From: an uncultured Eubacteriales bacterium
GTDB taxonomy: Bacteria; Bacillota; Clostridia; Peptostreptococcales; Anaerovoracaceae
Length of the DNA: 6,802 nucleotides
Reading direction: 5' to 3'
NCBI GenBank assembly: GCA_900547295.1
Contig: URGK01000093.1
Span: 1-6,802, forward strand
Shown here piece after piece: positions 1 through 5,557 of the stretch (the stretch's first letter is position 1; the number at the start of each line of letters is the position of its first letter). A program made the translations under genes and the position numbers. A model generated the notes under the pieces. It was not told where the DNA came from. It was given only the letters and a program-made list of their open reading frames with translations, and made no database searches.

Positions 1-159
1 TTCTTTATTACCCTCAAGCCATTCACCTGCCACAGTTTTAATATTATCAACAGCCTCTTCTTCAGTACTCCCGTCTGCCATACAACCTGCAAGAGCAGGA
101 ATTTCTGCAATATAGCAATTATCATCTTCGCTTAAATGATAGCAAAAAGAAATAAGCAT
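1..159 (-). CDS. HicB-like antitoxin-family protein, N-terminal 53 codons, cut by the window edge
   Basis: The minus-strand frame from the ATG at 159-157 stays open to base 1 and gives 53 residues beginning MLISFCYHLSEDDNCYIAEI. It continues with PALAGCMADGSTEEEAVDNI and ends near GEWLEGNKE. This is the HicB fold: a first strand, a D/E-rich turn, Y-I-A-E-I-P-x-L-x-G-C, a G-S-T-x-E-E-A turn, then the helix leading to W-L. HicB proteins neutralise the mRNA-cleaving toxin HicA, and many also carry a C-terminal DNA-binding domain; the C-terminus here lies outside the window. The frame is closed upstream by TAA at 180-178, so the start is bounded; AGGCGG at 172-167 is a weak ribosome binding site 7 nt away. 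No hicA precedes it, although hicA usually does. It may be a solitary HicB-domain protein or have hicA beyond base 1. Family assignment is fairly safe; antitoxin function is not. Confidence 0.75.
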   Translation of the reverse strand, partial: MLISFCYHLSEDDNCYIAEIPALAGCMADGSTEEEAVDNIKTVAGEWLEGNKE

Positions 160-192
160 CCTACAACCGCCTAAAGTTTAGGATACTTATTT
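150..192 (-). promoter_or_regulatory. Inverted repeat enclosing the hicB-like start codon and ribosome binding site
   Basis: Arms at 150-161 and 181-192 form a 12-bp stem in minus-strand RNA (AAATAAGTATCC with GGATGCTTATTT), with one G-U pair and a 19-nt loop. The start codon ATG (159-157) is inside the stem, and the weak ribosome binding site (172-167) is in the loop. The loop also holds the palindrome CCTAAA-N-TTTAGG at 170-182. Read as plus-strand RNA, one pair becomes a C-A mismatch, so the fold is best on the strand that is transcribed. It could lower or condition translation; that role is inferred. Confidence 0.5.
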
Positions 193-212
193 AAAAAACC
201 TATACTGAGGGC

Positions 213-235
213 AAATCGGATATTGTGTCCGATTT
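213..235 (-). repeat. 8-bp perfect inverted repeat in the hicB-like leader
   Basis: AAATCGGA (213-220) and TCCGATTT (228-235) are perfect inverted copies around a 7-nt spacer. The repeat begins about 7 nt downstream of the predicted transcription start of the hicB-like gene. It could be a leader hairpin or a repressor operator placed just inside the transcribed region. HicB-family proteins often bind inverted repeats at their own promoters, so autoregulation is one option, but nothing in the sequence proves it. Confidence 0.45.
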
Positions 236-248
236 ACTTCCTAAGTAG

Positions 249-277
249 ATTATACAATGGGGCACCTGATTTATCAA
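249..277 (-). promoter_or_regulatory. Near-consensus sigma-A promoter for the hicB-like gene
   Basis: On the minus strand a TTGATA -35 box (277-272) and a perfect TATAAT -10 box (254-249) are separated by exactly 17 nt. This predicts transcription from about base 242 and an ~83-nt leader before the hicB-like ATG at 159. It is the strongest promoter match in the window. The -35 box lies inside the hairpin at 260-283. Confidence 0.75.
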
Positions 278-293
278 GTGCCCTTTTACTTTT
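260..293. terminator. Strong hairpin downstream of the esterase, with a T-rich tail on the plus strand
   Basis: Bases 260-283 form a GGGCAC...GTGCCC stem. In minus-strand RNA it is continuous for about 10 bp (one G-U pair) closed by 4 nt. In plus-strand RNA that G-U becomes a C-A mismatch. The T-rich tail (TTTTACTTTT, 284-293) follows only on the plus strand, where no gene is seen. On the minus strand it is the only strong hairpin after the esterase stop (331), but it lacks a U-tract. It may end or protect the esterase transcript, or stop antisense transcription. Direction is therefore left open. Confidence 0.5.
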
Positions 294-330
294 AATTTAC
301 TGTGTTTCCTTCATTATTCGGGTATATTCC

Positions 331-1962
331 CTATTTCAGATAATACTTAACAGACCATTCCATTAACTCTCTCTGTTCTCCCTTAGGATCATTTACCATC
401 TTCATACTGCAGTCATCCCCTATAACCATAGTTGCTCTGTCCGGCAGTGTATATTTATCCCACACTGCGTTATCATTGCCCGGATCACCTGTTCTTGCAA
501 AATTAGTCCACGAAGTACACATATCATCAGCAAGCTTCTTGTCCACTGTGCCTGAGGATATGGTTTCATCAGTATTATGGAATACATATGCGAGTTCTGA
601 GGCATGGCAGGCGCCTATGAAATCAAAATTGTCGGATTTTTTGCAGAAATAATACATATATGCAGTTCCGCCACCCTCGTTCTGCGCTTCTGCCACTGCT
701 ATAGAAGGCATTCTGAATCCTGTTTCATTACCTATCTCAGTGTATTTCCATACAGTCTCATCTGCATCAACAATATCAAGGAATTTCTTGAGCTTTGATT
801 TTTCTCCGGATGTCGCCGCTGCCATAGCGCTGTCGTATTTCTCCTGAGCAACATATTCCTCATACATTGCCATATTTTCGGCAATACCGTCATCATCCAT
901 TTCGGACATTTCAACATCGCCCATTTCATTCACCCAGTATCTCCACTCATCTGAGTTTGTACCTATCATCATAATAACGTCTTTTGCAGCTCCGTCTTTG
1001 AGCGCCTGATACGGATCTTCAGGTATGATGCTGCCTTCTCCTCTAAGCGGCATATTGTAGAGGTCATTAAGACAGTTGCCTTCTTCATCAGGTGCGGTAT
1101 ATATTTCAATCAGCTCATCCTCAGGAATTGCCATAAGATCGTCCATATTCTTTGCACCGGTCTTATCCATCAGCGCCTGTGTGAGTCCCCAGTCATCAAA
1201 ATCCTCTTTAGTATATGTAAGATTAAGTGAACCGCTCTGCGCTATAGCTTTGGCAAACAGACCGTCGGCCTCATCCACCGCGCAAAGAATCGATACGAAT
1301 GCTCCGCCTGCAGACTCTCCGAAAATTGTTACATTGTCCGGATCACCGCCAAATGCTTCTATGTTCTGCTGCACCCATTTAAGACTCTGTATCAGATCGA
1401 GTACACTGAGATATCCGCTGTCAGGAAAGTCCTCGCCGCCCTCAACATCACTGAAATCCATAAGACCCATCATTCCTACTCTGTAGTTAGTGGTAACCAC
1501 TACCACATCTTCGTTTTCTTCCACTATATATTTGCCGTCGTACAGGCTGTCGGCAGTACCGCCCCACGCAAATCCGCCTCCATGAATATAGAACATTACC
1601 GGTTTGTTTTTGGTCTCAAGGTCCTTGGTCCATACATTAAGAGACAGGCAGTCCTCTCCTGTTTCATTGTATGAGCCGCCCTCTGAATGCCATTCGTACT
1701 GTATTGATGATTTACCGAATTTATCTGCGGTAAAGTCTTCATCGCTCTCCTCTGCCGGCTCGGGAGCCTTCCATCTGAGATCTCCCACAGGCGCCTTGGC
1801 ATACGGTATGCCTTTGAATGACATTACACCGTTGTCCTCTACCACCCCTGTAAAGTTACCGTTATGGCAGTCTGCTGCAGTATTTTCACTCTGGCCGCAG
1901 CCTGTAAATACAAGTACTATGCAAAGTACTGTTAAAGATATAAATACTGATAATTTTTTCAT
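331..1962 (-). CDS. Secreted lipoprotein carboxylesterase, type B (alpha/beta hydrolase)
   Basis: A 543-residue serine hydrolase of the type-B carboxylesterase family, related to Bacillus p-nitrobenzyl esterase and to eukaryotic cholinesterases; these cleave carboxylic esters. Residues 1-22 are a lipoprotein signal (MKK, hydrophobic core, F-T-G-C), so Cys22 should be lipidated and the enzyme held on the outer face of the membrane; Phe at -3 is less usual than Leu. Visible motifs are E-D-C-L-S-L-N-V-W (103-111), the oxyanion-hole H-G-G-G-F (127-131), the nucleophile elbow G-E-S-A-G (215-219, Ser217), the acid in G-T-N-S-D-E (334-339, Glu339) and the catalytic His in C-H-A-S-E-L (His453). The triad looks complete and the length fits the family plus signal. 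GGAGG at 1975-1971 lies 8 nt before the ATG; the stop is TAG. The natural substrate cannot be told from sequence. The membrane LuxR gene next door may control it. Confidence 0.9.
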   Translation of the reverse strand: MKKLSVFISLTVLCIVLVFTGCGQSENTAADCHNGNFTGVVEDNGVMSFKGIPYAKAPVGDLRWKAPEPAEESDEDFTADKFGKSSIQYEWHSEGGSYNETGEDCLSLNVWTKDLETKNKPVMFYIHGGGFAWGGTADSLYDGKYIVEENEDVVVVTTNYRVGMMGLMDFSDVEGGEDFPDSGYLSVLDLIQSLKWVQQNIEAFGGDPDNVTIFGESAGGAFVSILCAVDEADGLFAKAIAQSGSLNLTYTKEDFDDWGLTQALMDKTGAKNMDDLMAIPEDELIEIYTAPDEEGNCLNDLYNMPLRGEGSIIPEDPYQALKDGAAKDVIMMIGTNSDEWRYWVNEMGDVEMSEMDDDGIAENMAMYEEYVAQEKYDSAMAAATSGEKSKLKKFLDIVDADETVWKYTEIGNETGFRMPSIAVAEAQNEGGGTAYMYYFCKKSDNFDFIGACHASELAYVFHNTDETISSGTVDKKLADDMCTSWTNFARTGDPGNDNAVWDKYTLPDRATMVIGDDCSMKMVNDPKGEQRELMEWSVKYYLK

Positions 1963-1999
1963 TGAAAATTCCTCCTTTTCTGAATATTAACCTGCGGTC

Positions 2000-2028
2000 A
2001 TTTTAATAGAAAAAGAGGATTTTTGTAA
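2000..2028 (-). promoter_or_regulatory. Predicted promoter of the esterase gene
   Basis: A TAAAAT -10 box (2005-2000) is preceded after 17 nt by TTACAA (2028-2023), a poor -35 box. With 18-nt spacing the -35 would read ATTACA. Transcription would begin near 1994-1993, giving a ~31-nt leader carrying the GGAGG ribosome binding site. A weak -35 with a good -10 is typical of activator-dependent promoters, and a palindrome directly abuts the -35. Confidence 0.5.
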
Positions 2029-2029
2029 T

Positions 2030-2043
2030 TACCCATATGGGTA
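2030..2043. promoter_or_regulatory. Perfect 14-bp palindrome, candidate LuxR-type operator
   Basis: TACCCATATGGGTA is its own reverse complement. It ends one base upstream of the predicted esterase -35 box, and its centre (2036.5) is about 43 bases upstream of the predicted transcription start. Dimeric LuxR/GerE-type activators commonly bind dyads at this distance. I found no second copy in the window, including in front of the regulator gene. On the plus strand it is followed by a T-run, but the stem is only 5 bp, so a terminator is less likely. Confidence 0.55.
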
Positions 2044-2069
2044 GTTTTTTGTTTCTGTCGTTATTCAGG

Positions 2070-3038
2070 TTATTTTACCGGAGGTTTTGAGTTGACAAGA
2101 TGTATCAGTTCCATTCTGTTTGATACTCCCATTTTTTCGTATATACTCTGTATATGCTTCTTGACTGTATTCCTTGAAATGTAAAGTTTCTCAGCTATTT
2201 CGGGATTGCTGCAGCCCTCATACATCAGCTTCATTACTTCGCACTCTCTGACGGTAAGCCTGTGTTTTTCTGCTGCAATATCCAGACTGCCTGCAGGATC
2301 TTCTTCTGTCTGCACAAAATAAAGCGGACTGAAGTCCTCTCTGAAAACAAACAGAAACACCATAAGCGCAATAATGAGCATCACAGGACCTGTCGGATCA
2401 AATATCTCAAGCATCCATACGGATTTGCCGAATCTGCCAAAATAAAGTCCTGCGTCAACTATAATCTGATTGATATCCCACATAACAAGAAGCGCCGAAA
2501 CCACAGCTGTAAATTTTTTCTGGCATGCCTCCGCATTGTCCCTGATGAAAGCTATGGTATACCAGATTATAGCGACAGAAGTTGCAAAAACTGCCGCCGC
2601 CTCAAAGCAGGAATAAAAATTTCTCGCCGCTGTATTCTCTATGTAATAATAAGAATCCATATATCCTGCTGTAACAACTGCGCCTGCAAGTGAGCGAACA
2701 GTACCTATGATTACGGCCACTCTGAATATATGTCCTTTGGTTTCTTTGAATCTGCCTATAACTGTAAGCCAGAAACAGAAAACAAAACTGCACAGAATAT
2801 AGTCTGCAATCCTCCATGTCACAGGTATCTCATATATTCCCTGTACATTCTCTCTGCAGTAAAAGAAAAAATACAGAACTGATATCAGCAGAATACTGAC
2901 TGAAAAATTCCTGACGCTTTTAAACCGTTCAGTTGTTTCCACTCTGTTCTTCATTACAACAAGAACAATCAGAGCTATCCCTATAAGCGCCAGAAAAACT
3001 GCAAAGATATATCCTAAAAATACAAAACTCACATACAT
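2070..3038 (-). CDS. Membrane-bound LuxR-type transcriptional regulator (7-helix sensor plus HTH)
   Basis: A 322-residue protein in two parts. Residues ~1-235 hold about seven hydrophobic segments (roughly 4-29, 45-61, 78-95, 105-125, 143-166, 176-199, 210-232). Residues ~257-316 form a LuxR/GerE DNA-binding domain that starts L-T-V-R-E-C-E-V and carries the N-P-E-I-A-E-K-L and S-R-N-T-V-K-K-H-I stretches before G-V-S-N-R-M-E-L. No receiver or kinase domain is present, so it looks like a one-component regulator sensing a membrane or extracellular cue while tethered. The ligand is unknown. AGGAG at 3050-3046 sits 7 nt before the ATG. It is separated from ribH by 166 nt with its own likely promoter, so it is probably not part of the riboflavin operon. 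The esterase follows after 107 nt; the palindrome in that gap suggests the esterase is its target. Confidence 0.85.
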   Translation of the reverse strand: MYVSFVFLGYIFAVFLALIGIALIVLVVMKNRVETTERFKSVRNFSVSILLISVLYFFFYCRENVQGIYEIPVTWRIADYILCSFVFCFWLTVIGRFKETKGHIFRVAVIIGTVRSLAGAVVTAGYMDSYYYIENTAARNFYSCFEAAAVFATSVAIIWYTIAFIRDNAEACQKKFTAVVSALLVMWDINQIIVDAGLYFGRFGKSVWMLEIFDPTGPVMLIIALMVFLFVFREDFSPLYFVQTEEDPAGSLDIAAEKHRLTVRECEVMKLMYEGCSNPEIAEKLYISRNTVKKHIQSIYEKMGVSNRMELIHLVNSKPPVK

Positions 3039-3067
3039 AAAGTTTCTCCTTTGTTTCCTGTATTTTT

Positions 3068-3076
3068 ATTGTAGCA
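3068..3076 (-). promoter_or_regulatory. Extended -10 promoter for the LuxR-type regulator
   Basis: On the minus strand TG-C-TACAAT (3076-3068) matches an extended -10 element; no good -35 is seen 16-18 nt upstream, which extended -10 promoters can tolerate. Transcription would start near 3061, about 23 nt before the ATG at 3038. It supports separate transcription from ribH. The rest of the 3039-3204 gap shows no convincing terminator for the riboflavin operon. Confidence 0.45.
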
Positions 3077-3204
3077 GATATACTCCGCATTAAAAAGCAG
3101 ATTCTGTTTTTTTCTCTTTACTGTTTCAAATTCTCCTAAACTCCTCGAATACAACCAGTCAGCCCGTCAAAAGAAAACTTATACTGTGTACGATCCGTCA
3201 GATA

Positions 3205-3675
3205 TTACTCTGCATCTATACTGCGCAGCAGGTTAACCATTTCAATAGCGCCCAGAGCGCAGTCGTATCCTTTGTTTCCTGCCTTTGTGCCGGCTCTCTC
3301 TATTGCCTGCTCAATATTATCCGTTGTAACAACTCCGAACATAACAGGGACACCGGTTTCAAGTGAAATTGCAGCGATACCCTTTGATACCTCGTTGCAT
3401 ACATAATCATAATGACTTGTTGCACCGCGTATCACTGCGCCAAGACAGATTACGGCATCGTAATTTCCGCTTTTGGCCATTTTTGAAGCGATAAGCGGAA
3501 TCTCAAAAGCTCCCGGCACCCATGCAATATGAATATTATCTTCATTGACATTATGTCTTACAAGACCGTCCATAGCCCCGCTGATCAGCTTAGAAGTAAT
3601 AAATTCATTAAAACGTGCAGCAACAATTCCTACTCTGATATCCTTTGAAACAAGATTTCCTTCAAATGTTTTCAT
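3205..3675 (-). CDS. ribH: 6,7-dimethyl-8-ribityllumazine synthase (riboflavin synthase beta subunit)
   Basis: Condenses 5-amino-6-ribitylamino-uracil with 3,4-dihydroxy-2-butanone 4-phosphate to dimethylribityllumazine, the substrate of RibE; enzymes of the family form icosahedral or pentameric cytoplasmic shells. From the chosen start the protein is 156 residues, the usual family length. Substrate-site motifs are A-R-F-N-E-F-I-T (20-27), W-V-P-G-A-F-E-I-P (52-60), G-A-V-I-R-G-A-T-S-H (79-88, His88 being the expected catalytic histidine) and G-V-V-T-T-D-N (114-120). An in-frame ATG at 3690 would add MRIYI, but the ATG at 3675 has GAGG at 3688-3685 9 nt upstream and gives the family-like start MKTFEGNL, so I prefer it. 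It is the last riboflavin gene, 23 nt after ribBA. The name follows Bacillus usage; the E. coli orthologue is called ribE. Confidence 0.96.
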   Translation of the reverse strand: MKTFEGNLVSKDIRVGIVAARFNEFITSKLISGAMDGLVRHNVNEDNIHIAWVPGAFEIPLIASKMAKSGNYDAVICLGAVIRGATSHYDYVCNEVSKGIAAISLETGVPVMFGVVTTDNIEQAIERAGTKAGNKGYDCALGAIEMVNLLRSIDAE

Positions 3676-3684
3676 AATATATAT

Positions 3685-3688
3685 CCTC
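3685..3688 (-). promoter_or_regulatory. Ribosome binding site that decides the ribH start
   Basis: GAGG (3688-3685) lies in the 23-nt gap after ribBA and 9 nt before the ATG at 3675. It partly overlaps the alternative upstream ATG at 3690, which has only a GAAAG-like stretch before it. This favours the shorter 156-residue RibH. Confidence 0.6.
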
Positions 3689-3698
3689 ATCTTTCTTT

Positions 3699-4898
3699 TT
3701 AATATTTTAAAATATGGCCCATTCTCTTTTGTTTGGTCTTGAGATAGAACAAATCATGCGGCGTGGCATCCATCTGGATCGGAACACGCTGCAGAATCTC
3801 CAGTCCAAACTCTGACAGCTGATAGACTTTGTCCGGATTGTTTGTAAGCAGTCGCATGCTTTTGACTCCAAGCTCTCTCAGAATCTGCGCGCCTATATAG
3901 TACTCTCTTTCATCACCATGAAATCCCAGAGCAATATTAGCTTCCAGCGTATCCATTCCCTGCTCCTGAAGCTCATAAGCCTTCAGTTTGTTTATAAGGC
4001 CTATGCCTCTGCCCTCCTGACGCATATAAAGGAGTATGCCCCTGCCCTCCTTCTCAATCTGCGTAAGCGCTGCAGCCAGCTGCTGTCCGCAGTCGCATCG
4101 GAGAGATCCGAAAGTGTCACCTGTCAGACACTCGGAATGAACACGACACAGAATATCCTCACCATCACCTATATCACCTTTAACCAGCGCAATATGATGC
4201 TCGCCGTTAACAAGGCTGACAAATCCGTATGCCTTGAAATCTCCGTATTTTGTAGGCATATTCACCACTGTGGCGCGTTCAACAAGTTTGTCGTGACATT
4301 TCCTGTATTCCTGAAGATCATGAATAGTAATAAACTTTATATTAAAACGCTCCGCAAGTTCTGAAAGTTCAGTGGTACGCATCATTGTGCCGTCCTCTCT
4401 CATAATCTCACAGCAGAGCCCGCATTCCTTAAGGCCTGCAAGCCTGCACAGATCAACAGTCGCCTCAGTATGACCGTCACGTTCCAGAACGCCGTTTTTC
4501 TTTGCAAGAAGCGGAAACATATGCCCTGGCCTGCGAAAATCCTCTGCGGCAGCATCATCCGAAACACATGCCAGCGCAGTAACCGAACGTTCTGCTGCCG
4601 ATATTCCTGTCGATGTCGATACATGATCTATGGATACGGTAAATGCGGTTTCATGGTTATCGGTATTCTGCTGCACCATCTGAGGAAATTTCAGTTTTTT
4701 TACAAACTCATCAGACATAGGCATACAGATCAGACCTTTACCGTATGTTGCCATAAAATTAATATTCTCTGTAGTGGCAAACTCTGCCGCGCATATAAAA
4801 TCCCCTTCATTTTCTCTGTCAGGATCATCAGTTACCATAATAATCTTTCCCTGCCTTAAATCCTCAAGAGCTTCTTCAATAGTATTAAAATTTGTCAC
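3699..4898 (-). CDS. ribBA: Bifunctional 3,4-dihydroxy-2-butanone 4-phosphate synthase / GTP cyclohydrolase II
   Basis: A 399-residue fusion supplying both precursors of the pathway, as is usual in Firmicutes. The N-terminal half (about 1-200) makes dihydroxybutanone phosphate from ribulose 5-phosphate; it shows D-D-P-D-R-E-N-E-G-D (24-33), R-P-G-H-M-F-P-L (123-130) and G-H-T-E-A-T-V-D-L (142-150). The C-terminal half (about 205-399) opens GTP; it has R-V-H-S-E-C-L-T-G-D (252-261), the zinc cysteines Cys257, Cys268 and Cys270, Q-E-G-R-G-I-G-L (294-301) and L-L-T-N-N-P-D-K (350-357). Both active sites look intact. The start codon is GTG, supported by a strong AGGAGG 7 nt upstream. The gap to ribE is 11 nt, and the ribosome binding site overlaps the ribE stop, suggesting translational coupling. 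Confidence 0.97.
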   Translation of the reverse strand: MTNFNTIEEALEDLRQGKIIMVTDDPDRENEGDFICAAEFATTENINFMATYGKGLICMPMSDEFVKKLKFPQMVQQNTDNHETAFTVSIDHVSTSTGISAAERSVTALACVSDDAAAEDFRRPGHMFPLLAKKNGVLERDGHTEATVDLCRLAGLKECGLCCEIMREDGTMMRTTELSELAERFNIKFITIHDLQEYRKCHDKLVERATVVNMPTKYGDFKAYGFVSLVNGEHHIALVKGDIGDGEDILCRVHSECLTGDTFGSLRCDCGQQLAAALTQIEKEGRGILLYMRQEGRGIGLINKLKAYELQEQGMDTLEANIALGFHGDEREYYIGAQILRELGVKSMRLLTNNPDKVYQLSEFGLEILQRVPIQMDATPHDLFYLKTKQKRMGHILKY

Positions 4899-4905
4899 CT
4901 GTATA

Positions 4906-4911
4906 CCTCCT
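4906..4911 (-). promoter_or_regulatory. Ribosome binding site of ribBA overlapping the ribE stop codon
   Basis: AGGAGG (4911-4906) is a full match to the anti-Shine-Dalgarno core and shares bases with the TAG stop of ribE (4912-4910). It sits 7 nt before the GTG at 4898 and fixes that codon as the start, since no ATG lies at a suitable distance. Confidence 0.8.
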
Positions 4912-5557
4912 AAAATCCATAATAAGATAACATTTCCTTTGTCAGCGTACTTTTTTTCTCCTCCTGCACAGCAGGCTGCATCAGTTTCTCCACATATCTT
5001 CCGATTATATCGGTTTCAATATTCACCATATCGCCTTTTTTTCGCAGGCAGAGATTTGTATATTTAACTGTATGGGGAATTGCAGATACCGAAAAACCCG
5101 TACTGCTTACCTTTGCTACAGTAAGACTTATTCCGTCTATTGTAACCGAGCCCTTTTCTACGATATAGCGCATAACCTCTGCGGCAGCGCTGACAGTATA
5201 CCAGACTGCATTGTCATCACGCCTGATATCCGTAATACTGCCCGTACCGTCAACGTGTCCCGAAACTATATGACCTCCAAATCGCCCGTCTGCCCTCATG
5301 GCGCGTTCAAGATTTACTGTACTTCCGACCGAAAGTCCCGCAAAAGCGGAGCGATTAAGCGTTTCGTGCATAACATCGGCGCAAAAGCTTTCTCCAAGAA
5401 GTTTTGTAACTGTAAGGCAGATCCCGTTTACAGCTATACTGTCTCCTGTTTCAGTACCCTCCAGAACTGTTTTGGCTCTGATATTCAGTACTGCGGAATG
5501 CTCTCCCCTGTCAATGCGGCTTATGACTCCCGTTTCTTCAACTATTCCCGTAAACAT
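4910..5557 (-). CDS. ribE: Riboflavin synthase, alpha subunit
   Basis: Catalyses the last step, dismutation of two dimethylribityllumazine molecules into riboflavin and the pyrimidine precursor; the family acts as a cytoplasmic trimer. The 215-residue protein has the expected duplicated lumazine-binding fold. Repeat 1 (about 1-97) begins M-F-T-G-I-V-E-E and has S-I-A-V-N-G-I-C-L-T-V (40-50). Repeat 2 (about 98-190) begins near V-S-G-H-V-D-G (98-104) and has G-S-V-T-I-D-G-I-S-L-T-V (136-147). The tail L-T-K-E-M-L-S-Y-Y-G-F resembles clostridial homologues. Two adjacent ATGs (5560 and 5557) are possible; 5557 gives the family-standard MFTGIVEE and better spacing from the ribosome binding site. 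The gene begins inside the end of ribD (20-nt overlap). In E. coli nomenclature this enzyme is RibC. Confidence 0.96.
   Translation of the reverse strand: MFTGIVEETGVISRIDRGEHSAVLNIRAKTVLEGTETGDSIAVNGICLTVTKLLGESFCADVMHETLNRSAFAGLSVGSTVNLERAMRADGRFGGHIVSGHVDGTGSITDIRRDDNAVWYTVSAAAEVMRYIVEKGSVTIDGISLTVAKVSSTGFSVSAIPHTVKYTNLCLRKKGDMVNIETDIIGRYVEKLMQPAVQEEKKSTLTKEMLSYYGF

Noticed and set aside
1076..1486. 136-codon plus-strand open frame opposite the esterase
   Set aside because: Ser/Pro/Ile-rich low-complexity translation without motifs, antisense to the conserved catalytic region of the esterase.
2030..2054. Palindrome plus T-run on the plus strand as an intrinsic terminator
   Set aside because: The stem can be only about 5 bp with a 4-nt loop, and no plus-strand gene precedes it. 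An operator fits its position better.
3039..3204. Terminator of the riboflavin operon or a small gene between ribH and the LuxR-type regulator
   Set aside because: Only 4-bp stems without a proper U-tract are seen, and no open frame with a ribosome binding site. I see only the extended -10 promoter near 3068-3076.
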